64,000 nucleotides of DNA from contig NZ_VIGB01000003.1 in NCBI RefSeq assembly GCF_006636205.1, positions 3,072,001 to 3,136,000 of the forward strand, read 5' to 3'. Each line of letters opens with the position of its first letter. Position 1 is the first letter of the stretch. This stretch comes from Kitasatospora acidiphila (GTDB taxonomy: Bacteria; Actinomycetota; Actinomycetes; Streptomycetales; Streptomycetaceae). The position numbers and the translations under genes are program-made. The notes under the pieces were generated by a model that worked only from the letters and a program-made list of their open reading frames with translations, was not told the origin of the DNA and did not search any database. Shown one piece after another: positions 27,055 through 36,120 of the stretch.

Positions 27055-27566
27055 CGGCCCGGCTCCGTCCTCGTTCGCTCGCGTATCATCAACACCGCCC
27101 GTTTCTCGGGCAGTTGAAGCTCTCCGGCGCGGCGGAAACCGGCCCGCTCGAAGGACCGCACGCTGGCGGTGTTGCGCACGTCCGGCTCGGCCACCACCCG
27201 CGCGCAGACCCGCAGCAACTCGCCGGCCACCGCGTCGATCAGCACCGCGCCCAGCCCCCGGCCGCGCGCCGAGGGCGGGCCGAGCAGCAGGTGCACGCCC
27301 AGGTCGTCGGGGCCGGCCGGGTAGTGGTCGGCCAGCCGGTCGCGGGCCGCCTGGTAGACCTCCCAGTAGCTGATCGGCTCGCCGTCCAGCAGGCCCAGGT
27401 ACGGGCGGCTCGGGCCGCCCGGGGCCAACTGCGGCCGCAGGTGGCGCTCGGTCACCTCCGGCGGCCCGGCCAGCTCCCAGAAGGCCGCCACCGCCGGATC
27501 GTTCATCCAGCTGGTGATCAGCGGAAGGTCGCCCTCCTCGACCGGGCGCAACCGGAACTCCCCCAT
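27051..27566 (-). CDS. GNAT acetyltransferase of the siderophore operon (IucB/RhbD type)
   Basis: A 171-residue acyltransferase. FRLRPVEEGDLPLITSWMND starts the domain, and the acyl-CoA loop is [14 protein letters not shown]. The siderophore-type GNAT domain acylates the hydroxylamine to give the hydroxamate. ATG 27566 follows the upstream synthetase stop by five bases. The acyl donor (acetyl- or succinyl-CoA) cannot be told from the sequence. Confidence 0.9.
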   Translation of the reverse strand: MGEFRLRPVEEGDLPLITSWMNDPAVAAFWELAGPPEVTERHLRPQLAPGGPSRPYLGLLDGEPISYWEVYQAARDRLADHYPAGPDDLGVHLLLGPPSARGRGLGAVLIDAVAGELLRVCARVVAEPDVRNTASVRSFERAGFRRAGELQLPEKRAVLMIRERTRTEPGR

Positions 27567-27571
27567 GGCCG

Positions 27572-29365
27572 TCACCCGGCGGCCAGCGGGTTGGCGATGT
27601 CGACGTAGACCGACTGGGTGTCCACCGGTCCGACCAGCTCGTCCAGTCCGTGCAGCCGGGTCAGCAGATTGGCCTTGGCCCGCAGCCGCGGGGCTTCCAG
27701 CAGCAGGGCGGGCAGGCCGGACCCGGTGGCGGCGGCCGCCGGGGAGGCCAGGAAGCGGCGCAGCGCGGCCAGCAGCACCGCCTCGTCGGCCAGCCGCTGC
27801 GAGCCGAACGCGCCGATCAGGCCGAAGACGTGATTGATCCCCAGGTAGTAGGCGAACCGCTCGTCGGCCACCTGGTCGGCCACGAAGGTGTCGCTGGCCT
27901 TGCCGAGGCCGGGCAGCCGCTGCTCCAGCCGGTCGGCGCGCGAGGCCCGGAAGTAGTAGCCCTGGTTGTCCCGGTACCGGCCGCCGCACGGCCAGCCGTC
28001 CGCGTCCAGCAGCACCAGGCTGTTCTGCTGGTGCGCCTCCAGTGCGATCCCGGCCTGCCCGTCGAGCCAGAGCACCGGCAGCACCACCGCCTCCAGGTAG
28101 CGCAGGAACCATTCGGTGGCCACCGTCGCCGGCGGTCGACCGCAGCGCCCGGCCAACGCCCGCAGCAGATCGCCGAGTTCGGACGGCATCTCGGGCCCGG
28201 GCTCCCCCAGCGGCCGCTCGGCGACCAGCCCGGCCACGCAGAGCGCCCGGTCGCCGGGGGCGAACGGCTGCATCCGCAGCACGGTGTCCAGCCCGGTGGC
28301 CCGCTCCTCGTCCCAACCGGGCAGGTCGACGCCGATCCAGGCGGGGTCGCGCACGATGTCGAAGCCCGGGTGCGCGGCCTGCCACTCGGCGCCGAGACCG
28401 GCCTCCAGCAGCCGGTGCACCTCCGCGCCCCGGTGCAGTTCCTTGCGCAGGTTCTCCCGGCGGGAGTTGGTGATCCGCAGGCCCAGCGAGAGCTTGAGCA
28501 TCCACGGTGTGCCGGGGCGGAACACCGTCCGCACCGAGCTGGTCGGATGCCAGGGCGCGCCGTGCCGACCGAGGTCGTGCAGCAGGCCCTGGTCGAGCAG
28601 CGCGGCGATCTCCGGCCGGCTCGCCAACTCCTGGGCCTGCCACGGGTGCAGTGGCAGCGCGGCGGTGTGCGGCGGCAACAGCCCTGGGGCGTCCAGCAGT
28701 TCGGCGGTCAGCCGGGCGGCGTCGGCGGGCAGCGCCGAGTCGGCGGCCAGCAGCTCGCGCTCGACGGCGAACCAGTGCAGCGCGAAACTGCCGCGCAGCT
28801 CGGGCGAGTAGGCCGCGCTCTGGGCCGGGCCCAGGCCGTCGCGGCTCTTCGGGGTGGGGTGCAGCGGGTGGCCCAGCAGCAGCGCCTGCTCGGCGCGCAG
28901 GAACTCGCCCGCGACCTCGGCGTGCGGCCGGCTCCGGCGGTGGCGCAGCAGTTCACCGGTGCGGTGCACCGAATCGGCGACCCGGCCGGCCAGATCGGCG
29001 ACCTGCTCCGGCCGGGCGGCCGCCGAACGGGCCAGCAGCGCGGCCGCGGTGACGGCGTCCAGCGCGGCGCCGCGCTGCTCGGGGCCGGTCGCCAACTCGA
29101 CCCGCTCGAACCGGTGCCAGCCGCACGGCGACCAGTGCCGGACCGGGGCGACAAGCCGGGCCGCACCGCCGAGCAGTTCGATCCGCAGCACCCCGTCGGC
29201 GTCGGGTGCGGCGCCGCGCTCGCGGCACCAGCAGCGCAACAGGGCCTCCAGAGCCGCCTGTTCGGCCGCGACCACGGGGTCCTGGTGCAACAGCGGGTCG
29301 GTGTCGGCGAACTGGGTCGGCTGGTGTGGGACGGTGGCCGGGGCTCCGGTCAGGGCGGTGCTCAA
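27572..29365 (-). CDS. IucA/IucC-family siderophore synthetase, first of two
   Basis: NRPS-independent siderophore synthetase of ~597 residues, first gene of the four-gene operon. Conserved blocks are LPLHPWQAQELASRPEI, SSVRTVFRPGTPWMLKLSL, LGLRITNSRRENLRKELHRG and EAHQQNSLVLLDADGWP. It probably attaches the first hydroxamate arm to citrate (IucA/RhbC role). TTG 29365 is chosen because GAGGAG lies six bases upstream; longer in-frame starts up to 29530 exist but look non-coding. The order synthetase, acetyltransferase, hydroxylase, synthetase matches rhbC-D-E-F. No transporter or receptor gene is present in the window. Confidence 0.9.
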   Translation of the reverse strand: MSTALTGAPATVPHQPTQFADTDPLLHQDPVVAAEQAALEALLRCWCRERGAAPDADGVLRIELLGGAARLVAPVRHWSPCGWHRFERVELATGPEQRGAALDAVTAAALLARSAAARPEQVADLAGRVADSVHRTGELLRHRRSRPHAEVAGEFLRAEQALLLGHPLHPTPKSRDGLGPAQSAAYSPELRGSFALHWFAVERELLAADSALPADAARLTAELLDAPGLLPPHTAALPLHPWQAQELASRPEIAALLDQGLLHDLGRHGAPWHPTSSVRTVFRPGTPWMLKLSLGLRITNSRRENLRKELHRGAEVHRLLEAGLGAEWQAAHPGFDIVRDPAWIGVDLPGWDEERATGLDTVLRMQPFAPGDRALCVAGLVAERPLGEPGPEMPSELGDLLRALAGRCGRPPATVATEWFLRYLEAVVLPVLWLDGQAGIALEAHQQNSLVLLDADGWPCGGRYRDNQGYYFRASRADRLEQRLPGLGKASDTFVADQVADERFAYYLGINHVFGLIGAFGSQRLADEAVLLAALRRFLASPAAAATGSGLPALLLEAPRLRAKANLLTRLHGLDELVGPVDTQSVYVDIANPLAAG

Positions 29366-29401
29366 GGCTGCTCCTCGGTGCGCGGGGGATGCGGGAGACG
29401 G

Positions 29402-29426
29402 CGGTTCGGCCGCGCGTACCGAACCG
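29402..29426. promoter_or_regulatory. Inverted repeat in the siderophore operon upstream region
   Basis: CGGTTCGG (29402-29409) and CCGAACCG (29419-29426) form a perfect 8-bp inverted repeat with a 9-base spacer, 37 bases upstream of the operon start. It does not look like the usual actinobacterial iron box (TTAGGTTAGGCTAACCTAA), which was not found in this gap. Confidence 0.35.
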
Positions 29427-29573
29427 GACGCATCCGGGTGGTCCAACGAGCGCACACCCAGGTGGTCACAGATCGGTGACCGTTCAGTACCGGCGCAACT
29501 GGGGGGTGTCATGCACCGTCCTTGGCGCATGGGAGACTCCCTTGGTCCGAATCCTCACGGGGGAACTGAACAC

Positions 29574-30716
29574 ATGTCACGAATTGCACGTACCCGCCGG
29601 GCCCTGACCGCGGCGGGTGCCACCGCCGCGATCGTCCTGGCGGCTGCGGCCTGTGGTCCCGACGAGACCGACAACCCGCCGCAGGCAGCCCCGACCACCT
29701 CGGCCGCGCCGTCTCCCGCCGCCAGCGCGAGTGACGCCGGTCTGCCCGGCGGGCTCCCCTCGCTGGACATCTTGAAGAAGTGGAAGTTCGCGGACTGGGA
29801 CAAGTGGGCCAAGCAGCACGTGCTGCCGCAGGCCGCGAAGGGCTTCTGGGACCTGCAGAAGCTGCTCGCCGCCAAGCCCAAGGAGCCGTCCGCACCGCCG
29901 CAGCAGCCCGGCGGCGACGGCAACGACCCGCTGCCGTCGCCGGTCCAGGCCCAGCAGATCAGCCACCCGTACACCCAGTACCCGGTGGACGGGAAGATCT
30001 TCTTCGACGTCTCGCCGACCGAGCACGCGGTCTGCTCCGGCACCGTGATCTCCGACCCGCTGCACCCGGGCAAGAGCAACCTGGTGTGGACCGCGGGCCA
30101 CTGCCTGAGCGCCGGCAAGACCAGCGGGGGCAAGTTCTACAGCAACATGGCCTTCGTCCCGGCCTTCAACAGCTCGGGCGCGGTCAGCAACGGCGGCAAG
30201 GCCACGGTGGACAAGGTCGCGCCGTTCGGCATCTGGGACGCCGTCCAGGGCATCACCTCGCCGCAGTGGGAGGCCGAGGGCGGCGAGTACGGCAGCGCCG
30301 CCAGCCAGTACGACTTCTCGATCATCCAGGTCAAGCCGGAGAACGCCACCGGCAAGTCGCTGGAGGAGACGGTCGGCAGCTCGATCCCGGTCTGGTTCAA
30401 CGCCCCGCGCGACCAGCTGAAGATCACCGCGATCGGCTACCCGGCCGCCCCGCCGTTCACCGGCATGGAGATGGAGCAGTGCGCGGGCGGCAAGCCGTCC
30501 CGGCTCTCCTTCGACACGAGCCGCCCGCCGATGAACGTGATCGGCTGCACCATGACCGGCGGCTCCAGCGGCGGCGGCTGGTTCTCGATGAAGGACGGCA
30601 AGCCCGCGCTGGTCTCCAACACCTCGATCGGCCCGGACCCGTCCGCCTGGCTGGCCGGTCCGTACCTGGACGACGTGGCCCAGGGTGCCCTGAGCTACAT
30701 CGCCAAGAACGACTGA
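29574..30716 (+). CDS. Trypsin-like serine protease lipoprotein, first of tandem pair
   Basis: A 380-residue exported chymotrypsin-fold protein. The signal peptide ends in AAIVLAAAACGPDE, a lipobox-like sequence with Cys. After a Pro/Ala linker comes a Trp-rich helix (KKWKFADWDKWAKQHVL), then the protease fold with His in VWTAGHCL, Asp in SQYDFSIIQV and Ser in TGGSSGGGW, so the triad is complete. CSGTV precedes the His loop, as in other secreted bacterial trypsins. Substrate unknown. Its close paralogue follows after 41 bases. Starts at ATG 29574. Confidence 0.85.
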   Translation: MSRIARTRRALTAAGATAAIVLAAAACGPDETDNPPQAAPTTSAAPSPAASASDAGLPGGLPSLDILKKWKFADWDKWAKQHVLPQAAKGFWDLQKLLAAKPKEPSAPPQQPGGDGNDPLPSPVQAQQISHPYTQYPVDGKIFFDVSPTEHAVCSGTVISDPLHPGKSNLVWTAGHCLSAGKTSGGKFYSNMAFVPAFNSSGAVSNGGKATVDKVAPFGIWDAVQGITSPQWEAEGGEYGSAASQYDFSIIQVKPENATGKSLEETVGSSIPVWFNAPRDQLKITAIGYPAAPPFTGMEMEQCAGGKPSRLSFDTSRPPMNVIGCTMTGGSSGGGWFSMKDGKPALVSNTSIGPDPSAWLAGPYLDDVAQGALSYIAKND

Positions 30717-30757
30717 CGATCCGTCAACCCTCTTCATCCACACGGGGAATCACGCAC

Positions 30758-31909
30758 ATGTCACAGCGAATAACGCGCCGGGCCGGCCTCGCCGCCGCCC
30801 TGGTCACCGCCCTCGCTCTCGGCACCGCCGCCTGCGGTCCGGACGACACCAAGACCACCGACGCCTCGTCGGCCGCCGCCTCCAGCCCGGCCGCCGCCAC
30901 CAGCGGCAAGCCGGGTCTGAAGCTGCCGCCCGAGCTGCAGAACCTGAAGAACTGGAAGAGCACCGACTGGGCCAACTGGGCCAAGAAGCACGCGCTCAAC
31001 AACCAGGTCGTCAAGGACCTGTGGAACGTCGACTCGATGAACAAGGCCACGCCGGCACCGCCGATGAAGGCCAGCACCAAGATGGGCGACGACACCTCGC
31101 AGAACGACCCGCTGCCCAGCCCGGTGCAGGCGGTCGGCGAGAAGCACCCCTACACCAACAACATGGCCGTCTTCGGCAAGCTCTTCACCAAGAGCCCCAA
31201 GGGCACCTACGTCTGCTCCGGCACCGTGGTCTCCGACCCGGCCCACCCCGGCAAGAGCAACCTGGTGTGGACCGCCAGCCACTGCCTGCACGGCGGCAAG
31301 GACGGCGACTGGCTGCAGAACATCGCCTTCATCCCGTCCTACAACCGCTCCGGCGCGGCCAGCGGCGGCAAGCAGGTGACGCTGAACCAGGTCGCCCCGT
31401 ACGGCGAGTGGTGGGCCGACCAGGCGATGGTCGCCCCGCAGTGGGTCGCGGAGGGCGGCGAGACCGGTGGCCCGGTCAGCCAGTACGACTCCGGCATCAT
31501 CCAGGTGACCAACCCGGACATGCCCGGCAAGTCGCTGGAGGAGGAGGTCGGCGGCTCGGTGCCGATCTGGTTCAACGCCCCGCGCGACCAGATCAACGCC
31601 GTGACCGCGTACGGCTTCCCGGCCGCCCCGCCGTACACCGGCCAGGAGTTGGAGTACTGCGACGGCGGCAAGCCGACCCGGCTCTCCTTCGACACGACCC
31701 GGCCGACCATGCTGACCATCGGCTGCACCATGACCGGCGGTTCCAGCGGCGGCGGCTGGCTGGCCAAGGAGCCGAACGGCAAGGTGGCGCTGGTCTCCAA
31801 CACCTCGATCGGCCCGGACCCGTCCGCCTGGCTGGCCGGCCCCGAGCTGGACGACCAGGCTCAGGGCATGTTCCAGGAGATGACCGAACTGCCGCAGCCC
31901 CAGCAGTAG
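30758..31909 (+). CDS. Trypsin-like serine protease lipoprotein, second of tandem pair
   Basis: A 383-residue paralogue of the preceding gene with the same layout: signal peptide and lipobox-like Cys (ALALGTAACGPDD), Trp-rich segment (LKNWKSTDWANWAKKHAL), then the protease with VWTASHCL, SQYDSGIIQV and TGGSSGGGW supplying His, Asp and Ser. The two share long identical blocks such as VSNTSIGPDPSAWLAGP near the C-terminus, so they arose by tandem duplication. A strong hairpin follows the stop. Confidence 0.85.
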   Translation: MSQRITRRAGLAAALVTALALGTAACGPDDTKTTDASSAAASSPAAATSGKPGLKLPPELQNLKNWKSTDWANWAKKHALNNQVVKDLWNVDSMNKATPAPPMKASTKMGDDTSQNDPLPSPVQAVGEKHPYTNNMAVFGKLFTKSPKGTYVCSGTVVSDPAHPGKSNLVWTASHCLHGGKDGDWLQNIAFIPSYNRSGAASGGKQVTLNQVAPYGEWWADQAMVAPQWVAEGGETGGPVSQYDSGIIQVTNPDMPGKSLEEEVGGSVPIWFNAPRDQINAVTAYGFPAAPPYTGQELEYCDGGKPTRLSFDTTRPTMLTIGCTMTGGSSGGGWLAKEPNGKVALVSNTSIGPDPSAWLAGPELDDQAQGMFQEMTELPQPQQ

Positions 31910-31925
31910 TAGCCACGGCATGACG

Positions 31926-31970
31926 CGATCGGGCCCGGCCTCCCACTCGGTGGGAGACCGGGCCCGATCG
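31926..31970. terminator. Long two-tier hairpin terminator
   Basis: CGATCGGGCCCGG (31926-31938) pairs perfectly with CCGGGCCCGATCG (31958-31970). Inside it CTCCCAC and GTGGGAG form a second stem with a 3-base loop. It lies between the second protease gene and the convergent hflX gene and could serve both. Confidence 0.92.
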
Positions 31971-31984
31971 TCGTCGTTCCGAAG

Positions 31985-33502
31985 TCAGCGCTGCACGGCC
32001 ACTGCGTAGCGCTCCAGCTCGGCCGCCAGCTCGGCGGCGACCAGCGCCCGCAGCTCGGTGCCCTCGCCGGTGTGCTCTGCGCCGATCAACTCGCCCTCGG
32101 CGTGCACCCGGGAGACCAGGTCGCCCCGGGTGTACGGCACCAGCGCGTGCACCTCGACGGCCGGGCGGGGCAGCTCCTCGTCGATCAGCTTGAGCAGCTC
32201 GTCGATGCCCAGGCCGCTGCGGGCCGAGACCACCACGGCGTGCGGCTCGCGGCGCAGCAGGCGCTGCAGCACCAGCGGGTCGGCGGCGTCCGCCTTGTTG
32301 ATCACCACGATCTCCGGCACGTTCTGCGCCTCGACGGAGGTGATCACCTCGCGGACCGAGGCCAGCTGGGTCTCCGGCTCGGGGTGCGAGCCGTCCACCA
32401 CGTGCAGGATCAGGTCGGCGTCGGCGACCTCCTCCATGGTCGAGCGGAACGCCTCGACCAGGTGGTGCGGCAGGTGGCGGACGAAACCGACGGTGTCGGC
32501 CAGGGTGTAGACCCGGCCGCCCGGGGTGACGGCCCGGCGGACCGTCGGGTCCAGGGTGGCGAACAGCGCGTTCTCCACCAGCACGCCGGCGCCGGTGAGC
32601 CGGTTGAGCAGCGAGGACTTGCCGGCGTTGGTGTAGCCCGCGATGGCGACCGAGGGCACCTGGTGGCGCTTGCGCTCCTGGCGCTTGGTGTCCCGGCCCT
32701 TCTTCATCTCCGCGATCTCCCTGCGGAGCTTCGCCATCTTCTCGCGGATCCGGCGCCGGTCGGTCTCGATCTTGGTCTCGCCGGGACCACGGGTGGCCAT
32801 CCCGCCGCCCGACGAGCCGGAGCCACCGCCACCCATCTGCCGGGACAGCGACTGACCCCAACCGCGCAGCCGCGGCAGCATGTACTGCATCTGGGCCAGC
32901 GAGACCTGGGCCTTGCCCTCTCGGGACTTGGCGTGCTGGGCGAAGATGTCCAGGATCAGGGCGGTCCGGTCGACCACCTTGACCTTGACCACGTCCTCCA
33001 GGTGGATCAGCTGGCCGGGGGTGAGCTCGCCGTCGCAGACCACGGTGTCGGCGCCGGACGCGGCGACGATGTCGCGCAGCTCCTGGGCCTTGCCGGAGCC
33101 GATGTAGGTGGCGGCGTCGGGCTTGTCGCGGCGCTGGATCACGCCGTCGAGCACCTCGGAGCCGGCCGTCTCGGCGAGGGCGGCGAGCTCGGCGAGCGAG
33201 TTCTCCGCCTCCTCGGCCGTGCCGTCGGTCCAGACGCCGACCAGCACCACGCGCTCCAGGCGCAGCTGGCGGTACTCGACCTCGGTGATGTCCTGCAGCT
33301 CGGTGGAGAGGCCGGCGACCCGGCGCAGCGCGGCACGCTCGCTGCGGTCGTACTGGTCACCGTCGAAGTTCGGGCCGAAGTCCTCGTCGATCGCCGCGAG
33401 GTCCTCGTCCATCAGGGCTTCGGCCCGGAGGTCGGCGGGGCGGCGAGCGGTACGGCCCGCGGCTGCGCCGGAAAAGTCGCGGTCTTCGAACGTGGAGGTC
33501 AT
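31985..33502 (-). CDS. hflX: Ribosome-associated GTPase HflX
   Basis: GTPase that binds and rescues or splits ribosomes under stress; 505 residues. The HflX N-terminal domain is followed by the Gly/Ser-rich region GGGGSGSSGGGMATRGPGET and the family helix ETKIETDRRRIREKM. The G domain has GYTNAGKSSLLN (G1), DTVGF (G3) and NKAD (G4). An ~80-residue N-terminal acidic/Arg-rich extension is typical of streptomycetes. Lies 27 bases downstream of the RelA/SpoT homologue gene. Confidence 0.96.
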   Translation of the reverse strand: MTSTFEDRDFSGAAAGRTARRPADLRAEALMDEDLAAIDEDFGPNFDGDQYDRSERAALRRVAGLSTELQDITEVEYRQLRLERVVLVGVWTDGTAEEAENSLAELAALAETAGSEVLDGVIQRRDKPDAATYIGSGKAQELRDIVAASGADTVVCDGELTPGQLIHLEDVVKVKVVDRTALILDIFAQHAKSREGKAQVSLAQMQYMLPRLRGWGQSLSRQMGGGGSGSSGGGMATRGPGETKIETDRRRIREKMAKLRREIAEMKKGRDTKRQERKRHQVPSVAIAGYTNAGKSSLLNRLTGAGVLVENALFATLDPTVRRAVTPGGRVYTLADTVGFVRHLPHHLVEAFRSTMEEVADADLILHVVDGSHPEPETQLASVREVITSVEAQNVPEIVVINKADAADPLVLQRLLRREPHAVVVSARSGLGIDELLKLIDEELPRPAVEVHALVPYTRGDLVSRVHAEGELIGAEHTGEGTELRALVAAELAAELERYAVAVQR

Positions 33503-33529
33503 CGTGTCCTTAATTGGCTGCTGGGTCTG

Positions 33530-35935
33530 TCACTGACGGTCTTCCGGTCCGTCCACTGCGGCTAACGCTGCGGAGCGGTCCCGAATTCCCTTCGATGGTC
33601 GCATGTCCCCCGGCTCCGGGTCACCCGCATTTGCCACAGAACGGGCGGTCGGGCGCAGGCGCGGCGGCCGCGGGGCCGCCAGACCGGGGCGGCGGACATC
33701 GTAGACCCCGGAGACCCGCAGCATCGCCCGCATCACCACCGGCAGGGTGGCGGCGTCCGGCAGCTCGACGGTGTAGGTGTGCCGCACCCGCAGCTCCTCG
33801 GGCGGCTCGACCACCGCCGAGACGATGTCCAGGCCGGTGCCGGACATCGCGGCGGTCAGGTCCGCCAGCAGTCCGGGGCGGTTGAGCGCCTCGGCCTGCA
33901 GGGTGACCCGGAAGCCCGCCGCCGCCTCCGGCGCCCAGTCCAGCTGGATCGGGCCGCGGCCGTCCCCGCGCATCCGCTCGCCGGTCGGGCAGTCCGCCCG
34001 GTGCACCGCGATCGAGCCGCCGCGGACCGGGAAGCCGGTCACCCGGTCCGGGGGCACCGGGGTGCAGCAACGGGCCAGCCGGACGGCGGCGCCCGGGTGG
34101 CCGGGAGCGATCACCAGCCGGTCGCGGCCGCGCGGCAGCCGGACCGGGGCGGGGGCCCCGGCCGCCTCGGCCGCCGCGGCGGGCATGTCCGCGGGCACCT
34201 CCGAGGGCGCCGCCACGGGCCGCCCGGCCGCTTCGGCGGCGGACGGCGCGGGGTGGCCGGCCAGCCAGCGCTCGATGGCGATCCGGGCGCCGGGGGTGCG
34301 GGCGAAGTCCAGCCACTGCGGGCTGGGCCCGGACGGCTCCGGATCACCGGGCCGGCCGGCCGGCTCGGTCAGGATGCCGAGCACGTCCCCGTCGCACAGC
34401 GCGGTCGACAGGGCCACCAGGCGCCCGTTCAGCCGGGCGCCGATACAGCGGTGGCCGATCTCCTCGCCCAGCTGGTAGGCGGCGTCCACGCAGCTGGCGC
34501 CGGCCGGGAGCACCAGGGTGGTGCCGTCCTCGGTGACGGCGGTGATCTCCCGGTCGTCGGAGAGGTCGGCGGTCAGGGTGGACCAGAAGGCGTCCGGGTC
34601 GGGGGTCTCCTGCTGCCACTCCAGCAGCCGGCTGAGCCAGCCGGGGCGGCCCGGGTCGGCGCCGTCCGCCTCGTCCCGCCCGGTCGGGTCGCCGCCGCCG
34701 GACGCCGGGCTGCCCAGCGCCACCACGCCGAAGTCGGCCACCCGGTGCATCCCCGGGGTGCGGACCAGCACCTCGACCACCGTGCCGGCCACCGAGACGG
34801 CGGTGTGCAGCGACTGGTAGAGGTTGAACTTGGGGGCCGCCACGAAGTCCTTGAACTCGCCGGGCAGCGGAGTCCAGCAGGTGTGCAGCTCGCCGAGCAC
34901 CGCGTAGCAGTCGGCGTTCTCCTCGACCACCACCAGCAGCCGCCCCAGGTCGGCCGGGTGCACCGCGCCGGGCCGGCCGCCCTGCCCGCGGCGCAGCAGC
35001 ACCCGGTGCACCGAGACGCAGTGCCGGGGCCGCAGGGTGACCTCGGCCGGCACCCCGGCCTCGGCGAGCTGGCGGGCCAGCGCCTGGGCGAACGGGGTGA
35101 ACAGCTCGGCCATGGCCGGCTCGCGGGCGGTGATCAGCGCCCGGGTCCTGGCGTACTCCTCGGGGTGCAGGGTGGCGAAGACGATGTCCTCCAGCTCGCT
35201 CTTCACCACGTGGATGCCCAGCCGCTCGGCCAGCGGGATCAGCACGTCCCGGGTGACCTTGGCGATCCGCAGCCGGCTGGCCGGCTTCATGTGGCGGATG
35301 GTGCGCATGTTGTGCAGCCGGTCGGCCAGCTTGATCACCATCACCCGGACGTCGTCCCCGGTGGCGACCAGCATCTTGCGGAACGTTTCCGCCTCGGCCG
35401 CGGCGCCGAAGTCCACCTTCTCCAACTTGGTGACACCGTCCACCAGATAGGCCACCTCGGGGCCGAAGTCAGCGGCCACCTGATCGAGCGTCACCTCGGT
35501 GTCCTCGACGGTGTCGTGCAGCAGCGAGGCGACCAGCGTGGTGGTCTCGGCGCCGAGTTGGGCCAGGATCAGGGTGACGGCCAGCGGGTGGGTGATGTAC
35601 GGCTCGCCGCTCTTGCGCTTCTGGCCGCGATGGCTGGCCTCGGCGAGCCGATAGGCGCGGCCGAGCAGCGCGAGATCGGCGCCCGGGTGGTGGCGGCGGT
35701 GCACCTGGACGATCGGCTCGATGGCATCCGGCACCAGGGGGCGGCCGGTGGCCAGCAGGGCGGCCCGGCCGGCCCGACCCAGCGCGGCCACCCCGAGCAG
35801 CCGCCTGGCCTGCGACGGAGCAACCGGGGCGGCGGCCGACGCGGCGCCAGTCGGGTCGGCCGGCAGGGACGCTGATGGACCAGCGGCTGGATTCGGGGCG
35901 GCCTGGCCGGTGGGCCGGCCGGTCTCGACGGTCAT
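33530..35935 (-). CDS. rshA: RelA/SpoT homologue with intact HD hydrolase and divergent synthetase domain
   Basis: Long RSH protein of 801 residues: HD hydrolase, synthetase-like, TGS and ACT domains. The hydrolase motifs YITHPLAVTLIL, LLHDTVEDTE, LVDGVTKL and KLADRLHNMRTI are intact, so (p)ppGpp hydrolysis is plausible. In the synthetase region the usual RxKxxxSIYxK sequence reads RPRHCVSVHRVLL, and the GYQSLHT block reads NLYQSLHT, so synthesis is doubtful. The TGS domain starts near ITAVTEDGTTLVLPAG; the ACT domain is near the C-terminus (LNRPGLLADLTAAMSGTGLD). Resembles S. coelicolor RshA in position and layout. The N-terminus and inter-domain linkers are Ala/Pro-rich. Confidence 0.9.
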   Translation of the reverse strand: MTVETGRPTGQAAPNPAAGPSASLPADPTGAASAAAPVAPSQARRLLGVAALGRAGRAALLATGRPLVPDAIEPIVQVHRRHHPGADLALLGRAYRLAEASHRGQKRKSGEPYITHPLAVTLILAQLGAETTTLVASLLHDTVEDTEVTLDQVAADFGPEVAYLVDGVTKLEKVDFGAAAEAETFRKMLVATGDDVRVMVIKLADRLHNMRTIRHMKPASRLRIAKVTRDVLIPLAERLGIHVVKSELEDIVFATLHPEEYARTRALITAREPAMAELFTPFAQALARQLAEAGVPAEVTLRPRHCVSVHRVLLRRGQGGRPGAVHPADLGRLLVVVEENADCYAVLGELHTCWTPLPGEFKDFVAAPKFNLYQSLHTAVSVAGTVVEVLVRTPGMHRVADFGVVALGSPASGGGDPTGRDEADGADPGRPGWLSRLLEWQQETPDPDAFWSTLTADLSDDREITAVTEDGTTLVLPAGASCVDAAYQLGEEIGHRCIGARLNGRLVALSTALCDGDVLGILTEPAGRPGDPEPSGPSPQWLDFARTPGARIAIERWLAGHPAPSAAEAAGRPVAAPSEVPADMPAAAAEAAGAPAPVRLPRGRDRLVIAPGHPGAAVRLARCCTPVPPDRVTGFPVRGGSIAVHRADCPTGERMRGDGRGPIQLDWAPEAAAGFRVTLQAEALNRPGLLADLTAAMSGTGLDIVSAVVEPPEELRVRHTYTVELPDAATLPVVMRAMLRVSGVYDVRRPGLAAPRPPRLRPTARSVANAGDPEPGDMRPSKGIRDRSAALAAVDGPEDRQ

Positions 35936-36078
35936 GGCAACCTCCGGCAGCGAGCACCGGAGCGCGGACTGCCCCGGTGGTCCATGCTATCGAGCAGACC
36001 ACGTTGCGCGAGCCCCCGCTTCCGCTCTGTGCATGAGATCACCCGAACGGGGGGATTCACCGAGAGGCAGAACGGGCA

Positions 36079-36111
36079 AAGCGGGCGGCCCCTCGTCGGG
36101 ACCGCCCGCTT
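36079..36111 (-). terminator. Hairpin after dapF
   Basis: AAGCGGGCGG (36079-36088) pairs perfectly with CCGCCCGCTT (36102-36111). It lies just past the dapF stop at 36121 and before the RSH gene start. Confidence 0.8.
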
Positions 36112-36120
36112 GACGAGCCG

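Noticed and set aside
29366..29573. Iron box upstream of the siderophore operon
   Set aside because: No sequence near TTAGGTTAGGCTAACCTAA was found; only an unrelated inverted repeat is present.
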